Positions 42,366 to 50,076 of a DNA stretch of 64,000 bases are shown here, piece by piece (the first letter of the stretch is position 1; each line of letters starts with the position of its first letter). The stretch is from Mycobacterium sp. GA-1841 (lineage in GTDB: Bacteria; Actinomycetota; Actinomycetes; Mycobacteriales; Mycobacteriaceae): contig NZ_MBEQ01000094.1 of the NCBI RefSeq assembly GCF_001954135.1, positions 1-64,000 of the forward strand. Direction: 5' to 3'. Under the pieces are notes generated by a model, which ran no database searches, had not been told where the DNA came from, and worked only from the letters and a program-made list of their open reading frames with translations. Both the position numbers and the translations under genes were made by a program.

Positions 42366-42582
42366 CACCTCAGGGAAAGTAATGGCGCGACGCGTCGAAA
42401 GCCAGTCACCGGTTCTCGGAATCGGCCAACGCTCGGGTGTAGAAGCTCATCCGCTCACGTAACTGCCCGGAGTCAATGCCGAACTCTTCGGGCTGATAGC
42501 GATGCTTGCCCCTACCGTCGCGGGGTTGGCTGCGGTGCTGCTCGGCGAGCATTCCAGCGATGTCCGGCCGGCACAACCAAGG

Positions 42583-43182
42583 TCAATGATCGCGGTTGGC
42601 CCGACCGCCGGTGGTGCAGAACTGATACCACTGCTCGTCCCATGCAGCGTCACGTCGTCGGTTCAGTGCAACGCGCAGCATTGAGATCGTGGCCAGGCAC
42701 ACCAGCGCGGTGGCCGCCCACAGGGCCAAACCCACACTGATGGCGGAGCCCTGCACTTCTGCATCACTTTTGGGCGGTTTGCTCACCGCGCCCGTTTTGT
42801 CGAGCCACACCGTGATCCGGTCGCCGATCTGCACTGGCTCAGCGGTGGAGACGAAGGCCGTCTGCTCCTGAAATGCCGAAGTCCAGCGCACGCCGACGCG
42901 TCGGGGCGCGTGCGGAACGCGGGAGGGAGCGGTGGTGCCAAGCTGGGTGACACTGGCCTCGACCGGATGAACCGACTTGGCGTATTCCACATTTCGAGCG
43001 GCGTTGTCGGCGTATGCGGCCCGGCCCACCAGCACCGCGGCCGGCACCGCGATGATCAGTGCGACGACGCCGAGCAAAATGACTGCGGCGTCGATGCGGT
43101 CGTGTCGTCGGACGAGGGCGCCGCTCCCGAAAGCGCGCAATATCCATGGCCGACGCATGGACGTCGACGCACTCACGCGCAT
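42583..43182 (-). CDS. Rv1733c-family membrane protein
   Basis: A 199-residue protein with two membrane helices (AAVILLGVVALIIAVPAAVL and ISVGLALWAATALVCLATIS) around an extracytoplasmic loop with VRWTSAFQEQTAFVSTAEPV, GDRITVWLDKTGAVSKPPKS. The N-terminal GALVRRHDRIDAAV and the C-terminal WDEQWYQFC match the Rv1733c family, whose founding member belongs to the dormancy regulon. The role is unknown. ATG 43182 is preferred (MRVSASTSMRRPWIL). I see no DosR box; instead a 15-bp palindrome lies upstream (43217-43231). Confidence 0.85.
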   Translation of the reverse strand: MRVSASTSMRRPWILRAFGSGALVRRHDRIDAAVILLGVVALIIAVPAAVLVGRAAYADNAARNVEYAKSVHPVEASVTQLGTTAPSRVPHAPRRVGVRWTSAFQEQTAFVSTAEPVQIGDRITVWLDKTGAVSKPPKSDAEVQGSAISVGLALWAATALVCLATISMLRVALNRRRDAAWDEQWYQFCTTGGRANRDH

Positions 43183-43216
43183 GTCAACACCGGCGTTACG
43201 ACCACATGAATGATTT

Positions 43217-43231
43217 TGACACCGGGTGTCA
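43217..43231. promoter_or_regulatory. Perfect 15-bp palindrome between divergent genes
   Basis: TGACACC-G-GGTGTCA has perfect 7-bp arms around one base. It lies between the Rv1733c-like gene (start 43182, minus) and the DsbA-like gene (start 43382, plus). It is a likely repressor or activator site; the regulator is unknown. Confidence 0.6.
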
Positions 43232-43381
43232 TTACAGGGCAATGCCCAACATCACGGGGGGACCAACTTCACATTTCCGCGTGCGGTCGCGACGCACCAC
43301 GCAGGAGCGGCCCCGCTCCGTTGTCTCAGGCCGGGCCTCGGAGGGAATCTCTCGGTCTCCGGCTCAGACATGATGGAGAAC

Positions 43382-44056
43382 ATGACTGCGAATGAGACGA
43401 GAGCCGGCTCTGCGATGCGGACGGCGATGGCGGTGACGCTCGCGCTGCTGCTCGCGGTACTGACCTGGAGCGGCACCGGACGCGCTTCGGCTGCTGAAGC
43501 GTCACCGGCCGGCGATGCCCTCTCCCTCGGCGATCCGGCCGCGCCCGGCCAGATCGAGCTGTACCTGGACCCACTGTGCCCCTACAGCGGAAAGATGGTC
43601 CGTGACCAAGGCGCCGAAATCGGCCGGCGCATCGAGGCCGGCCAGCTCCACATCAACCTGCGGCTGGTCAATTTCCTCGAAAAATATTCGGCCAGTGGCA
43701 CTTACGACACCCGTGCGATCTACGCGGCTTACGCCGTCGCCGACCACTCCCGGTCGAGCGAAATAACGTGGCGGTTCATCGAGCAGATCTTCTCCGCGGA
43801 ACAACAACCGAAGGAGAAGGGTCCGATCGATCTGAGCAACGATCAGCTCGCCGGGCTGGCCGACCACGTCGGCGCTCCGCCGGCGGCGCAGAACATGATC
43901 AAGCTCGGGCTTCCGATTCCCTACGACGCCGGCGCGATCGCGGCGAACAATCTCCCGCTGCTGCGCAGCTTCCCTGAATCCGGGGTGCCGCTGGTGGTCA
44001 TCGATGGCGAATCGGTCGACGGCAACTCCGACTGGCTGGACCGGCTTCCCGCCTGA
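43382..44056 (+). CDS. Exported DsbA-like thioredoxin-fold protein with a single active-site cysteine
   Basis: A 224-residue protein. A Sec signal peptide (AMAVTLALLLAVLTWSGTGR) precedes a thioredoxin/DsbA-like domain: LYLDPLCPYSGKMVRDQGAE, then INLRLVNFLEKYSASGTYDT, NDQLAGLADHVGAPPAAQNM and GVPLVVIDGESVDGN with the cis-proline-type V-P. The active site is CPYS rather than CPxC, and the mature protein has no second cysteine, so it cannot make an internal disulfide. It could be an isomerase-like, monothiol or structural member. GGAG precedes ATG 43382. Just past its stop begins a VapC remnant. Confidence 0.83.
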   Translation: MTANETRAGSAMRTAMAVTLALLLAVLTWSGTGRASAAEASPAGDALSLGDPAAPGQIELYLDPLCPYSGKMVRDQGAEIGRRIEAGQLHINLRLVNFLEKYSASGTYDTRAIYAAYAVADHSRSSEITWRFIEQIFSAEQQPKEKGPIDLSNDQLAGLADHVGAPPAAQNMIKLGLPIPYDAGAIAANNLPLLRSFPESGVPLVVIDGESVDGNSDWLDRLPA

Positions 44057-44250
44057 TAGACCGATCCGGCCTGCGCGACCTACCCATCACACGTCGCCAC
44101 ACCCTCGCGTTGGAGTTCACCGCACTTCCCCACAAAGATCCGTTCGACCCGATCCTGGTCGCCCAGGCCGCCGTGGAACGGCTCACCTTGCTCAGTGCGG
44201 ATGCGAAGCTCTTGACGGCCTTACCGGACGTGATCGACGCCCGAATGTGA
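44053..44250 (+). pseudogene. VapC toxin (PIN domain) C-terminal remnant
   Basis: A frame without its own start codon reads RDLPITRRHTLALEFTALPH, KDPFDPILVAQAAVERLTLL, SADAKLLTALPDV and stops at 44250. This is the C-terminal third of a PIN-domain ribonuclease of the VapC type, with the DPFD acidic motif and the SAD aspartate kept. The N-terminal part (DxS and the middle glutamate) is gone, replaced by the end of the DsbA-like gene in another frame. No vapB antitoxin is visible. It is a decayed toxin-antitoxin locus. Confidence 0.72.
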
Positions 44251-44406
44251 GTCCATCTGGCCGACGTCTCGGGTGAATTTGCACTGTGACCTGCACCACT
44301 GCTGGTCTCATCGGCCGACCATCGCGTTTTGTGGAAACCGACAATCGTTAACATCAAGGCGCTACTCATCCGAGGGCCAGCCCACACGACCCACAGGACG
44401 CTTGAT

Positions 44407-45840
44407 TTGAACTCGCCAGAACTCGCCCATTGGAATGCCCAGGAAGCACTCGCGGAGGCGATGATCCCTCTCATCGGCACCCTGCACCGGGCGAAGGGCG
44501 TGACAGTGCTCCTGCACAGCCGGTCGCTGGTGAACAAGTCGGTGATCTCCATCCTGCGGACCCATCGTTTCGCCCGACAGGTCGGCGGCGAGGAGCTGTC
44601 GGTCGAAGAGACCTTTCCGTTCCTGCAGGCCCTGGCCAACCTCGATCTCGGCCCCTCGAAGATCGACCTTGGGCTGCTGGTCATGGCCTACCACGCCAGC
44701 GACCGTCAGCTGTCGATCCCGGAGTTCACCGCGCAGATCCTCGACCAGGTGACCGGTGAGAACAAGACCGAGCCGCAAGGCCCCCGGGATGTGGTGCTCT
44801 ACGGGTTCGGTCGCATCGGCCGGCTTGTCGCACGCCTGCTCATCGAGAAAGCCGGCTCGGGCAACGGCCTGAACCTGCGCGCCGTCGTGATCCGCAGCAA
44901 CGGAGAGGGCGACCTGGCCAAGCGGGCGTCATTGCTGCGCCGCGACTCAGTCCACGGCCAGTTCAACGGCTCGATCAAGGTCGACAATCAGAACAACTGC
45001 CTCATCGCCAACGGCAACGTCATCAAGTTCATCCACAGCGATGACCCGGCGTCGGTCGACTACACCGAGTACGGCATCAACAACGCGATCCTGATCGACA
45101 ACACCGGCAAGTGGCGCGACCGCGACGGCCTGTCGAAGCATCTGCGTCCCGGCATCGCCAAGGTTTTGCTGACCGCACCGGGCAAGGGCGACGTGCCCAA
45201 CATCGTGCACGGGGTCAACCACCGGTCGCTCGATCTCACCCAGCAGATCTACTCCTGCGCTTCGTGCACCACCAACGCGATCGTTCCGCCGCTGAAGGCC
45301 ATGGACGACAAGTTCGGCATCGAGCGTTGCCACGTGGAGACCGTGCACTCGTTCACCAACGACCAGAACCTGCTGGACAATTACCACAAGGCCGACCGCC
45401 GCGGCCGGTCCGCGCCGTTCAACCTGGTGCTCACCGAGACCGGTGCGGCCTCCGCTGTCGCCAAGGCGATGCCGGAGCTGAAAGCCAAGATCAGTGGCAG
45501 CTCGATTCGCGTCCCCACCCCGGATGTGTCGGTGGCGATCCTCAACATGCAGCTGCACCAGGCGACCACCAAGGAAGAAACCCTGGAGTACCTGCGCCAG
45601 GCGTCGCTGTCGGGACCGTTGAGCCGCAACCTCGACTACACCGCGGCAACCGATGCGGTCTCGAGCGATTTCATCGGCTCCCGCGCGGCCAGCATCATCG
45701 ACGCCAACGCGACGATCGTCGACGAGGACAACGTGATCCTCTACGTCTGGTACGACAACGAATTCGGCTATTCGTCGCAGGTGGTGCGGACAGTCCAGTA
45801 CCTGTCGGGCATCGAGTACCCGACCTATCCGCAGATCTGA
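44407..45840 (+). CDS. Glyceraldehyde-3-phosphate dehydrogenase, long GapB type
   Basis: A 477-residue GAPDH with an extra N-terminal domain of about 130 residues (LAEAMIPLIGTLHRAKGVTV, VNKSVISILRTHRFARQ) as in corynebacterial GapB. The NAD(P) fold starts at VVLYGFGRIGRLVARLL, the catalytic cysteine is C287 (SCASCTTNAIV) and the substrate region is VETVHSFTNDQNLLDN, RGRSAPFNLVLTETGA. The C-terminal WYDNEFGYSSQVVR is typical. In Corynebacterium GapB serves gluconeogenesis, so a similar role is inferred. The start is uncertain: TTG 44407, about ten bases after AGGA, is chosen over TTG 44329. Confidence 0.9.
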   Translation: MNSPELAHWNAQEALAEAMIPLIGTLHRAKGVTVLLHSRSLVNKSVISILRTHRFARQVGGEELSVEETFPFLQALANLDLGPSKIDLGLLVMAYHASDRQLSIPEFTAQILDQVTGENKTEPQGPRDVVLYGFGRIGRLVARLLIEKAGSGNGLNLRAVVIRSNGEGDLAKRASLLRRDSVHGQFNGSIKVDNQNNCLIANGNVIKFIHSDDPASVDYTEYGINNAILIDNTGKWRDRDGLSKHLRPGIAKVLLTAPGKGDVPNIVHGVNHRSLDLTQQIYSCASCTTNAIVPPLKAMDDKFGIERCHVETVHSFTNDQNLLDNYHKADRRGRSAPFNLVLTETGAASAVAKAMPELKAKISGSSIRVPTPDVSVAILNMQLHQATTKEETLEYLRQASLSGPLSRNLDYTAATDAVSSDFIGSRAASIIDANATIVDEDNVILYVWYDNEFGYSSQVVRTVQYLSGIEYPTYPQI

Positions 45841-45880
45841 CCTGATCGCCGACGCACAGCCGATTGGCAGCTGTGACGGC

Positions 45881-45905
45881 GTTTCAGGCGCGCAGGCCCG
45901 GGTAT
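45881..45905 (+). promoter_or_regulatory. Consensus SigF promoter
   Basis: GTTT (45881-45884), 15 bp, GGGTAT (45900-45905) is an exact match to the mycobacterial SigF consensus. Transcription would begin a few bases before ATG 45916, giving an almost leaderless mRNA for the DUF2795 gene. Confidence 0.75.
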
Positions 45906-45915
45906 CGCCGCCCGC

Positions 45916-46116
45916 ATGGGATTACAAGTAACAGAAGTGCAAAAGTGCCTGGCCGGATTCGACTACCCCGGATCGGCGCAGAACCTGGCTGACCATGCCA
46001 AGCAGAACGGTGCCGGCGATGATGTGGTCCAAGCCCTCGGCGGGCTGTCCGGCGAGTTCGATGGGCCCGATGCCGTGATGAAGGCCCTCGGGTCCACCGA
46101 TTCCCTCGGCGGCTGA
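45916..46116 (+). CDS. DUF2795 small protein, SigF-controlled
   Basis: A 66-residue protein of the DUF2795 type: VTEVQKCLAGFDYPGSAQNL, ADHAKQNGAGDDVVQALGGL, a compact helical domain of unknown function found in actinobacteria, often in stress regulons. It is directly behind a consensus SigF promoter, so induction in stationary phase or stress is expected. There is no room for a ribosome binding site, which fits translation of a leaderless message. Confidence 0.8.
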   Translation: MGLQVTEVQKCLAGFDYPGSAQNLADHAKQNGAGDDVVQALGGLSGEFDGPDAVMKALGSTDSLGG

Positions 46117-46119
46117 GCG

Positions 46120-46275
46120 TTACGTCGTCGGAATGTCCGGGTCGTCGTCGGCAGGCGGCTCGGGGTCTCGCCATTCCTCGACCCGGCTCGACCGGTTGCC
46201 CTGCAGGGTGCCGCGCAACTCGCTCTTGAGCGCATCGTCCTCGCGAGGACTGTGCTTGGAGCTTTCGCGTTCCAT
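46120..46275 (-). CDS. Small conserved-type acidic protein (51 aa)
   Basis: A 51-residue protein, MERESSKHSPREDDALKSEL at its start and SSRVEEWRDPEPPADDD near its end. The pattern KHSPREDD...SRxEEWRDPEP is one I know from many small actinobacterial proteins of unknown function. AAGGGGG before ATG 46275 is a strong ribosome binding site. The gene lies 36 bp after the DUF4383 gene on the same strand and is likely co-transcribed. It ends three bp from the DUF2795 gene stop on the other strand. Confidence 0.78.
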   Translation of the reverse strand: MERESSKHSPREDDALKSELRGTLQGNRSSRVEEWRDPEPPADDDPDIPTT

Positions 46276-46286
46276 GGTCATACCCC

Positions 46287-46315
46287 CTTACGGGATCACG
46301 CGCTTACGGGATCAC
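46287..46315. repeat. Tandem direct repeat, 13 bp twice
   Basis: CTTACGGGATCAC occurs at 46287-46299 and 46303-46315, separated by GCG. The second copy includes the stop codon of the DUF4383 gene. Confidence 0.7.
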
Positions 46316-46809
46316 TCGATGGTTCCCGGGGCGCCGGTTCCGGCACCGTTCGTCCACTGCGCCGACGCTTCGCGCCCGAACACCACACCGAGTCCGACCA
46401 TCACCACAGCCAGGCCGAAATGCAACCAGTTGTCGGCGGTGTTGACCGGGATGAAGTTTGCGGAGCTCCCCCGGTCGATCACCAGGCCGTACAACCAGAG
46501 CACGGCGTAGATGAGACCGCCGCCGATCAGGTACGCCCGCGCCGCGCCCGCGCGGCGCGCCATCACCAAACCGACAGCGCCGAACGCCAGATGCACGAGG
46601 TTGTGCAGTACGGAGACGGCGAACACGCCCAACAACATCGCGCCGGAATGGTGCCCGGCCCAGGTCAGGTCGCCGTAGTTGGTGGTGATGCCCGGGATGA
46701 AGCCCAGGATGCCGACGATGAAAAACAGGATTGCCACCGCCGTTGCGGTCACCTGCAACGGGGTCGCGTGACCGGCGCGCCCCGCCCGTGGTGGAGTTGG
46801 TTTCGACAT
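46312..46809 (-). CDS. DUF4383 membrane protein
   Basis: A 165-residue protein with four membrane helices and the DUF4383 pattern: AILFFIVGILGFIPGITTNY, VSVLHNLVHLAFGAVGLVMA, then FIPVNTADNWLHFGLAVVMV. The NxxHLxFG and DNWLHFGLA motifs define the family; function unknown, often near stress genes in actinobacteria. ATG 46809 has GAAGGGG upstream; the open frame to 46908 has no support. It is the first gene of a two-gene unit with the 51-residue protein. Confidence 0.88.
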   Translation of the reverse strand: MSKPTPPRAGRAGHATPLQVTATAVAILFFIVGILGFIPGITTNYGDLTWAGHHSGAMLLGVFAVSVLHNLVHLAFGAVGLVMARRAGAARAYLIGGGLIYAVLWLYGLVIDRGSSANFIPVNTADNWLHFGLAVVMVGLGVVFGREASAQWTNGAGTGAPGTIE

Positions 46810-47342
46810 GATGCACACCCCTTCGCCAGAGGAGCCTCGTCGGCTCCGCGCAACGGGTACCCCGGGCATTGCTGTCCCACACGCCGCGCCTTTGATCCGG
46901 GTCGGCACCCATCGCGTGTCCAGCGGCTGGTCGACGTCGGCGTGCCGCGAAATGGGAGCAGCTGCCGTGCTGCCCGACTATGCGCGACTTCTCAGCGACT
47001 ATCGCCGCACAAGCACCAAGGGCACCTTTGGTCACGCGCACACTATTTACTCACGTCACGTGAGCGTTCAACTGCCACATATGTCACGGATTTGGCGATG
47101 TCCAGCTATCAGCGACAGAGTCGCTCGCAACCGGGCATAGGACAGATGAGACGCACGAGGCTGAGGGTGCCGGAGTGACGAAAGCCCGAAGCGGCGATGG
47201 GATTGGTGAGGTGCAACGGCACCCGTGTGGCGATTGTCGCTCGATTGTCGCTAACAGGCGGGCACATCGAATATCCCCTACGAACCGTGACTGATGCGAT
47301 CACAGGTCCCGTGCCGACCGCAGGCCCGGGCAAAACCCGCGA
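46810..47342. other. Intergenic region without a supported gene
   Basis: About 530 bp with promoters for the minus-strand DUF4383 unit but no convincing gene; frames in it have poor codon bias and no ribosome binding sites. It contains an inverted repeat CTCACG-TCA-CGTGAG at 47050-47064. Going up from DUF4383 on the minus strand, GTGT-N16-GGGTAC is a weak SigF-like match. Confidence 0.55.
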
Positions 47343-47594
47343 TCATGCACCGAGATTCGAAATCTCCGAATCCAGCTTGGCCGCTTCCTCGGCCATCTGC
47401 TGCTCGGACAGTTGCACTCCATCGGTCTGACCGATGAGGTCCGACTTGGAGACCACCCGGAGCGCGCCACGGTAATCATCCGTGTCGAGGCGTCCGGCCG
47501 GCACCACATCGGTGTGACCCTGAATCAACACCAGAACCGCATCAGCCTCATCCGAGGCCAATAAGCGCCGTACGTCGTCAGCCGAGATCGTCAT
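47343..47594 (-). CDS. Small hypothetical protein (83 aa), end of cutinase operon
   Basis: An 83-residue acidic protein: MTISADDVRRLLASDEADAV, LVLIQGHTDVVPAGRLDTDD, then SKSDLIGQTDGVQLSEQQMA. It reads like a small alpha/beta protein; no known domain is recognised. It starts nine bp after the sugar kinase gene on the same strand and so is the last gene of the STAS-cutinase-kinase unit. Confidence 0.7.
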   Translation of the reverse strand: MTISADDVRRLLASDEADAVLVLIQGHTDVVPAGRLDTDDYRGALRVVSKSDLIGQTDGVQLSEQQMAEEAAKLDSEISNLGA

Positions 47595-47603
47595 CAGTCG
47601 TCC

Positions 47604-48545
47604 TCACCGTCGTGCGTTGTTCGCCAGCCCATAGCTATGCCCGCTCGCCAAAGTTCCTAAGCCCTGTAGCGCGGGGCGGCCACCCAGGCGTTGCACGACG
47701 ACACTCGTAGCTTGGGCCGCCAGCCGGCCGGCCCCGATCGGATCAGCTCCGCGGACGAGCCCGGCGATGAGGCCGGCCATGAATGCGTCGCCGGCACCGG
47801 TACGGTCGACCACCGGTGCCGACGAATGCGGAAAGAGCTTGCTGCCGCCGGGCCACGCCAAGAGATCGCCGACACCGCGGATGGCCAGCGCCACCAACTC
47901 CGGTCCACGGTCCAGAAGGCGCGAGGCCAGGGCAGCCCCTTTGGACTCGGTGTCGATCGACTCGCCGGCGAGACCTTCGGCCTCCGCGGCGTCAGCACGA
48001 AACACCGTGAGTAGCCCGAGAAGCTCACGGTCGTGGTCGAGATCGATCGCTCCGTCGGCGACCACTCGGACATTTGCGTCATGAGCCCGCCTGGCCGCCG
48101 CCAGTAGCGCATCATGAGGCTGCTGAAGCTGCAGGGACACAGTGTGAGCCTGGGCGATCTGTGCGCCGGCCTGGTCGATGTCCTCGACCGTGAGCAGGGC
48201 CTCGGGTGGAACATGCTCGAACAGTTGACGATTGGCGTCGTCATCGACGACATCGACGAGCAGTGCCGTCTGTCCCCGCCTGACGACATGCGTGGTGCTT
48301 ATCCCGTCCGCCTGCGCCTGCTGCACAACGGCCGTGCCGGCGTCGTCCTGTCCGACCACCCCGACCAATCCGACCCTGACACCGAGTTGAGCCAACCCCA
48401 CGGCCTGGTTGGCACCCTTACCACCCAACATTTCGCGACGTTCGGTGATCGTCGCGGAGCCGCCGGGCGCGGGTAACCGGCGCATCCGCACCGCGACGTC
48501 TCGGCCGATCTGCCCAATCACCAGGACGTCGAGGCCGACTACCAC
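47604..48545 (-). CDS. PfkB-family sugar kinase (ribokinase-like)
   Basis: A 313-residue kinase. The N-terminal GGKGANQAVGLAQLGVRVGL is the PfkB signature 1, and DRTGAGDAFMAGLIAGLVRG is signature 2 with the catalytic Asp. Ribokinase-like features such as the monovalent cation site are expected at the C terminus, but the sequence after ATSVVVQRLGG differs. It should phosphorylate a sugar or nucleoside with ATP; ribose is a fair guess. It begins five bp after the cutinase gene, an unexpected pairing. GTG 48545 is the start. Confidence 0.86.
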   Translation of the reverse strand: MVVGLDVLVIGQIGRDVAVRMRRLPAPGGSATITERREMLGGKGANQAVGLAQLGVRVGLVGVVGQDDAGTAVVQQAQADGISTTHVVRRGQTALLVDVVDDDANRQLFEHVPPEALLTVEDIDQAGAQIAQAHTVSLQLQQPHDALLAAARRAHDANVRVVADGAIDLDHDRELLGLLTVFRADAAEAEGLAGESIDTESKGAALASRLLDRGPELVALAIRGVGDLLAWPGGSKLFPHSSAPVVDRTGAGDAFMAGLIAGLVRGADPIGAGRLAAQATSVVVQRLGGRPALQGLGTLASGHSYGLANNARR

Positions 48546-48550
48546 GCGGT

Positions 48551-49282
48551 CTACGGATTGGCCGGCGGTTGATCCCAGCTTCCCGGTGCGGCCGGTCCCG
48601 CCGGTGGCGCCAACCCGAGGCGGCCGGCAGCAAAGTCGACACCCTGGTTGACCAAACTGTCGTAGCCACTAGAGGTGTGCGCCGCGAAATTGAGACCGTC
48701 CGAGCAGACGAAATCCTCCGGGGCGCAGACCTTGAGGGTCTTGTCCACGTACTGCTGGCCGATGACCACCGGCGGTTCACCCAGGAAGTTCATCGCCCGG
48801 ATGTTCGGTGTCCCGTAGAGCACGACGGCGGCCACCTTGTCGGCGACTTCCGGCGCCAACGGTTTGGGCACCGTCGCGGGATCGACGCCATCGGGGACGG
48901 CGGCGGAGGTGACGAAGCCCATGACCGCCGCTCCTTGCGAATATCCGCCGAGCACCATCTTGGTATCGGGGCAGTCGGCGGCCATCTTGGTGACGTGCGC
49001 GCCGGCATCGCGGATGCCGTCAACGCCCGTGGTCCACTGATCGGTGGCCGGATAGTTGACCGGGTAGACACCGAAAGTCTTGTCGCCCACGCGATGTCGG
49101 AGAGAATCGACAAACGCCTGCCCGGTCGGGCCTACGCCGGGAGGTTCACCGGTGCCGCGGGCGAACACCACCTCCACGTCAGGGCAGGGCTGCGCGGAGG
49201 CCAACGGCGCCGAACTGGCGAACACCACCCCCATTCCTGCGATCACGGCGGTACCGATCAGACCAATGAGCCGTTCAATCAC
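48551..49282 (-). CDS. Secreted cutinase-family esterase
   Basis: A 243-residue cutinase. A signal peptide ends at about residue 30 (APLASA-QPC). The catalytic serine is S115 in LGGYSQGAAVMGF, the acid is expected in the CAPEDFVCSDG region and the histidine in FAAHTSSGYDSLVNQGV. Cysteines C33/C104 and C-x6-C late in the protein fit the usual disulfides. Mycobacterial cutinase-like proteins are lipases or phospholipases rather than plant cutin enzymes. GTG 49282 follows AGAGGAAG. It belongs to a tight minus-strand operon with a STAS protein and a sugar kinase. Confidence 0.92.
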   Translation of the reverse strand: MIERLIGLIGTAVIAGMGVVFASSAPLASAQPCPDVEVVFARGTGEPPGVGPTGQAFVDSLRHRVGDKTFGVYPVNYPATDQWTTGVDGIRDAGAHVTKMAADCPDTKMVLGGYSQGAAVMGFVTSAAVPDGVDPATVPKPLAPEVADKVAAVVLYGTPNIRAMNFLGEPPVVIGQQYVDKTLKVCAPEDFVCSDGLNFAAHTSSGYDSLVNQGVDFAAGRLGLAPPAGPAAPGSWDQPPANP

Positions 49283-49307
49283 GTTGGCTTCCTCTGCTAG
49301 TTCGATG

Positions 49308-49733
49308 TCATCGGCTATTCGGGAGCTTGTGTACCGACGCCAACGCCGCGGTGAGCGACTCACAGGTCGGAAACGTTTGACTGTGGCCGCAGACGGCCAG
49401 CATTCGCGATGCCGCGTGACCGACCACCAGCGCCCAGCGCACGTCAACCTCGGCGCAGCGGGCATTGATCGTGCGCAGAGCCGCCAGACCGGCCGTGCCC
49501 ATGAATTCCAGCGTGGTCAAGTCCAGAACCAGCCATTCACACCACGCCATCTGGAGAAACTGATCGACGAGTTGGTCGGCATTGGCGGCATCGACGTCAC
49601 CGATGACCCGGATCAGGGCGCCGGTGCGACCGCACTGTTTCGTGAAATAGACGTGGCCGTCCTCGCGCCGTGCACCGGCGATCCGGACGGCTTCCTCGGC
49701 CCGTCGCCGCTCAACTGTGACCGGAACCGACAT
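49308..49733 (-). CDS. STAS-domain protein (anti-sigma-factor-antagonist-like)
   Basis: A 141-residue protein. The STAS domain spans about residues 40-135: GALIRVIGDVDAANADQLVD, then WLVLDLTTLEFMGTAGLAAL. In antagonists of the SpoIIAA/RsbV type the phosphorylated serine lies in DSSGL; here the motif reads GTAGL, so that site is a threonine or missing. It may therefore be a non-phosphorylated or differently controlled antagonist in the SigF-type network. AGGGG precedes ATG 49733; the frame before it has no support. It is the first gene of a four-gene unit (STAS, cutinase, kinase, 83-residue protein). Confidence 0.82.
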   Translation of the reverse strand: MSVPVTVERRRAEEAVRIAGARREDGHVYFTKQCGRTGALIRVIGDVDAANADQLVDQFLQMAWCEWLVLDLTTLEFMGTAGLAALRTINARCAEVDVRWALVVGHAASRMLAVCGHSQTFPTCESLTAALASVHKLPNSR

Positions 49734-50076
49734 CGGCGACCCCCTCAGACGACGATTCGCGCTGCTGGGCTGTGCAGGGGACCGGCAGCCACGTCCTGGC
49801 ATTTCCGTGGTGGCTGTGGTCTCAACCTTGCAGACAAAAAGTACTCCCACCCGAAGTCCTCGGCAACCGTTATCTCTGACAACGCAAGGGGCGGTGGCGC
49901 TCGCGCCGGATGGGCAATATGAACAACGGCGCGTCATGACGAACGCCGACCGCGCCGCGGCCGACAGCCACCGAAATCGTTCACCGGCCAAGAACCTTCT
50001 CGCAGCCGTTTGAACTGCGGCGATACCGGGCATTAACCACGGGCAGTATTGACCCCTTCACCGTTGAGAGGCCGAT
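49734..50076. other. Divergent intergenic region without a supported gene
   Basis: About 340 bp that hold promoters for the STAS operon (minus) and the methyltransferase (plus). A SigF-like element GTTT (50009-50012), 16 bp, GGGCAT (50029-50034) points toward the methyltransferase gene, with one change from the -10 consensus. I see no convincing reading frame. Confidence 0.5.

Noticed and set aside
42447-42684. Short frames on both strands between the cellulase and the Rv1733c-like gene
   Set aside because: No start signals, no coherent coding bias; one begins just after an in-frame stop and overlaps the Rv1733c-like gene end.
46808-47178. Plus-strand frames opposite and upstream of the DUF4383 gene
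   Set aside because: Mixed composition, no ribosome binding site, and they cover the promoter of a real gene.
49717-50013. 98-codon plus-strand frame between the STAS and methyltransferase genes
   Set aside because: It overlaps the STAS start on the other strand and shows no conserved features.
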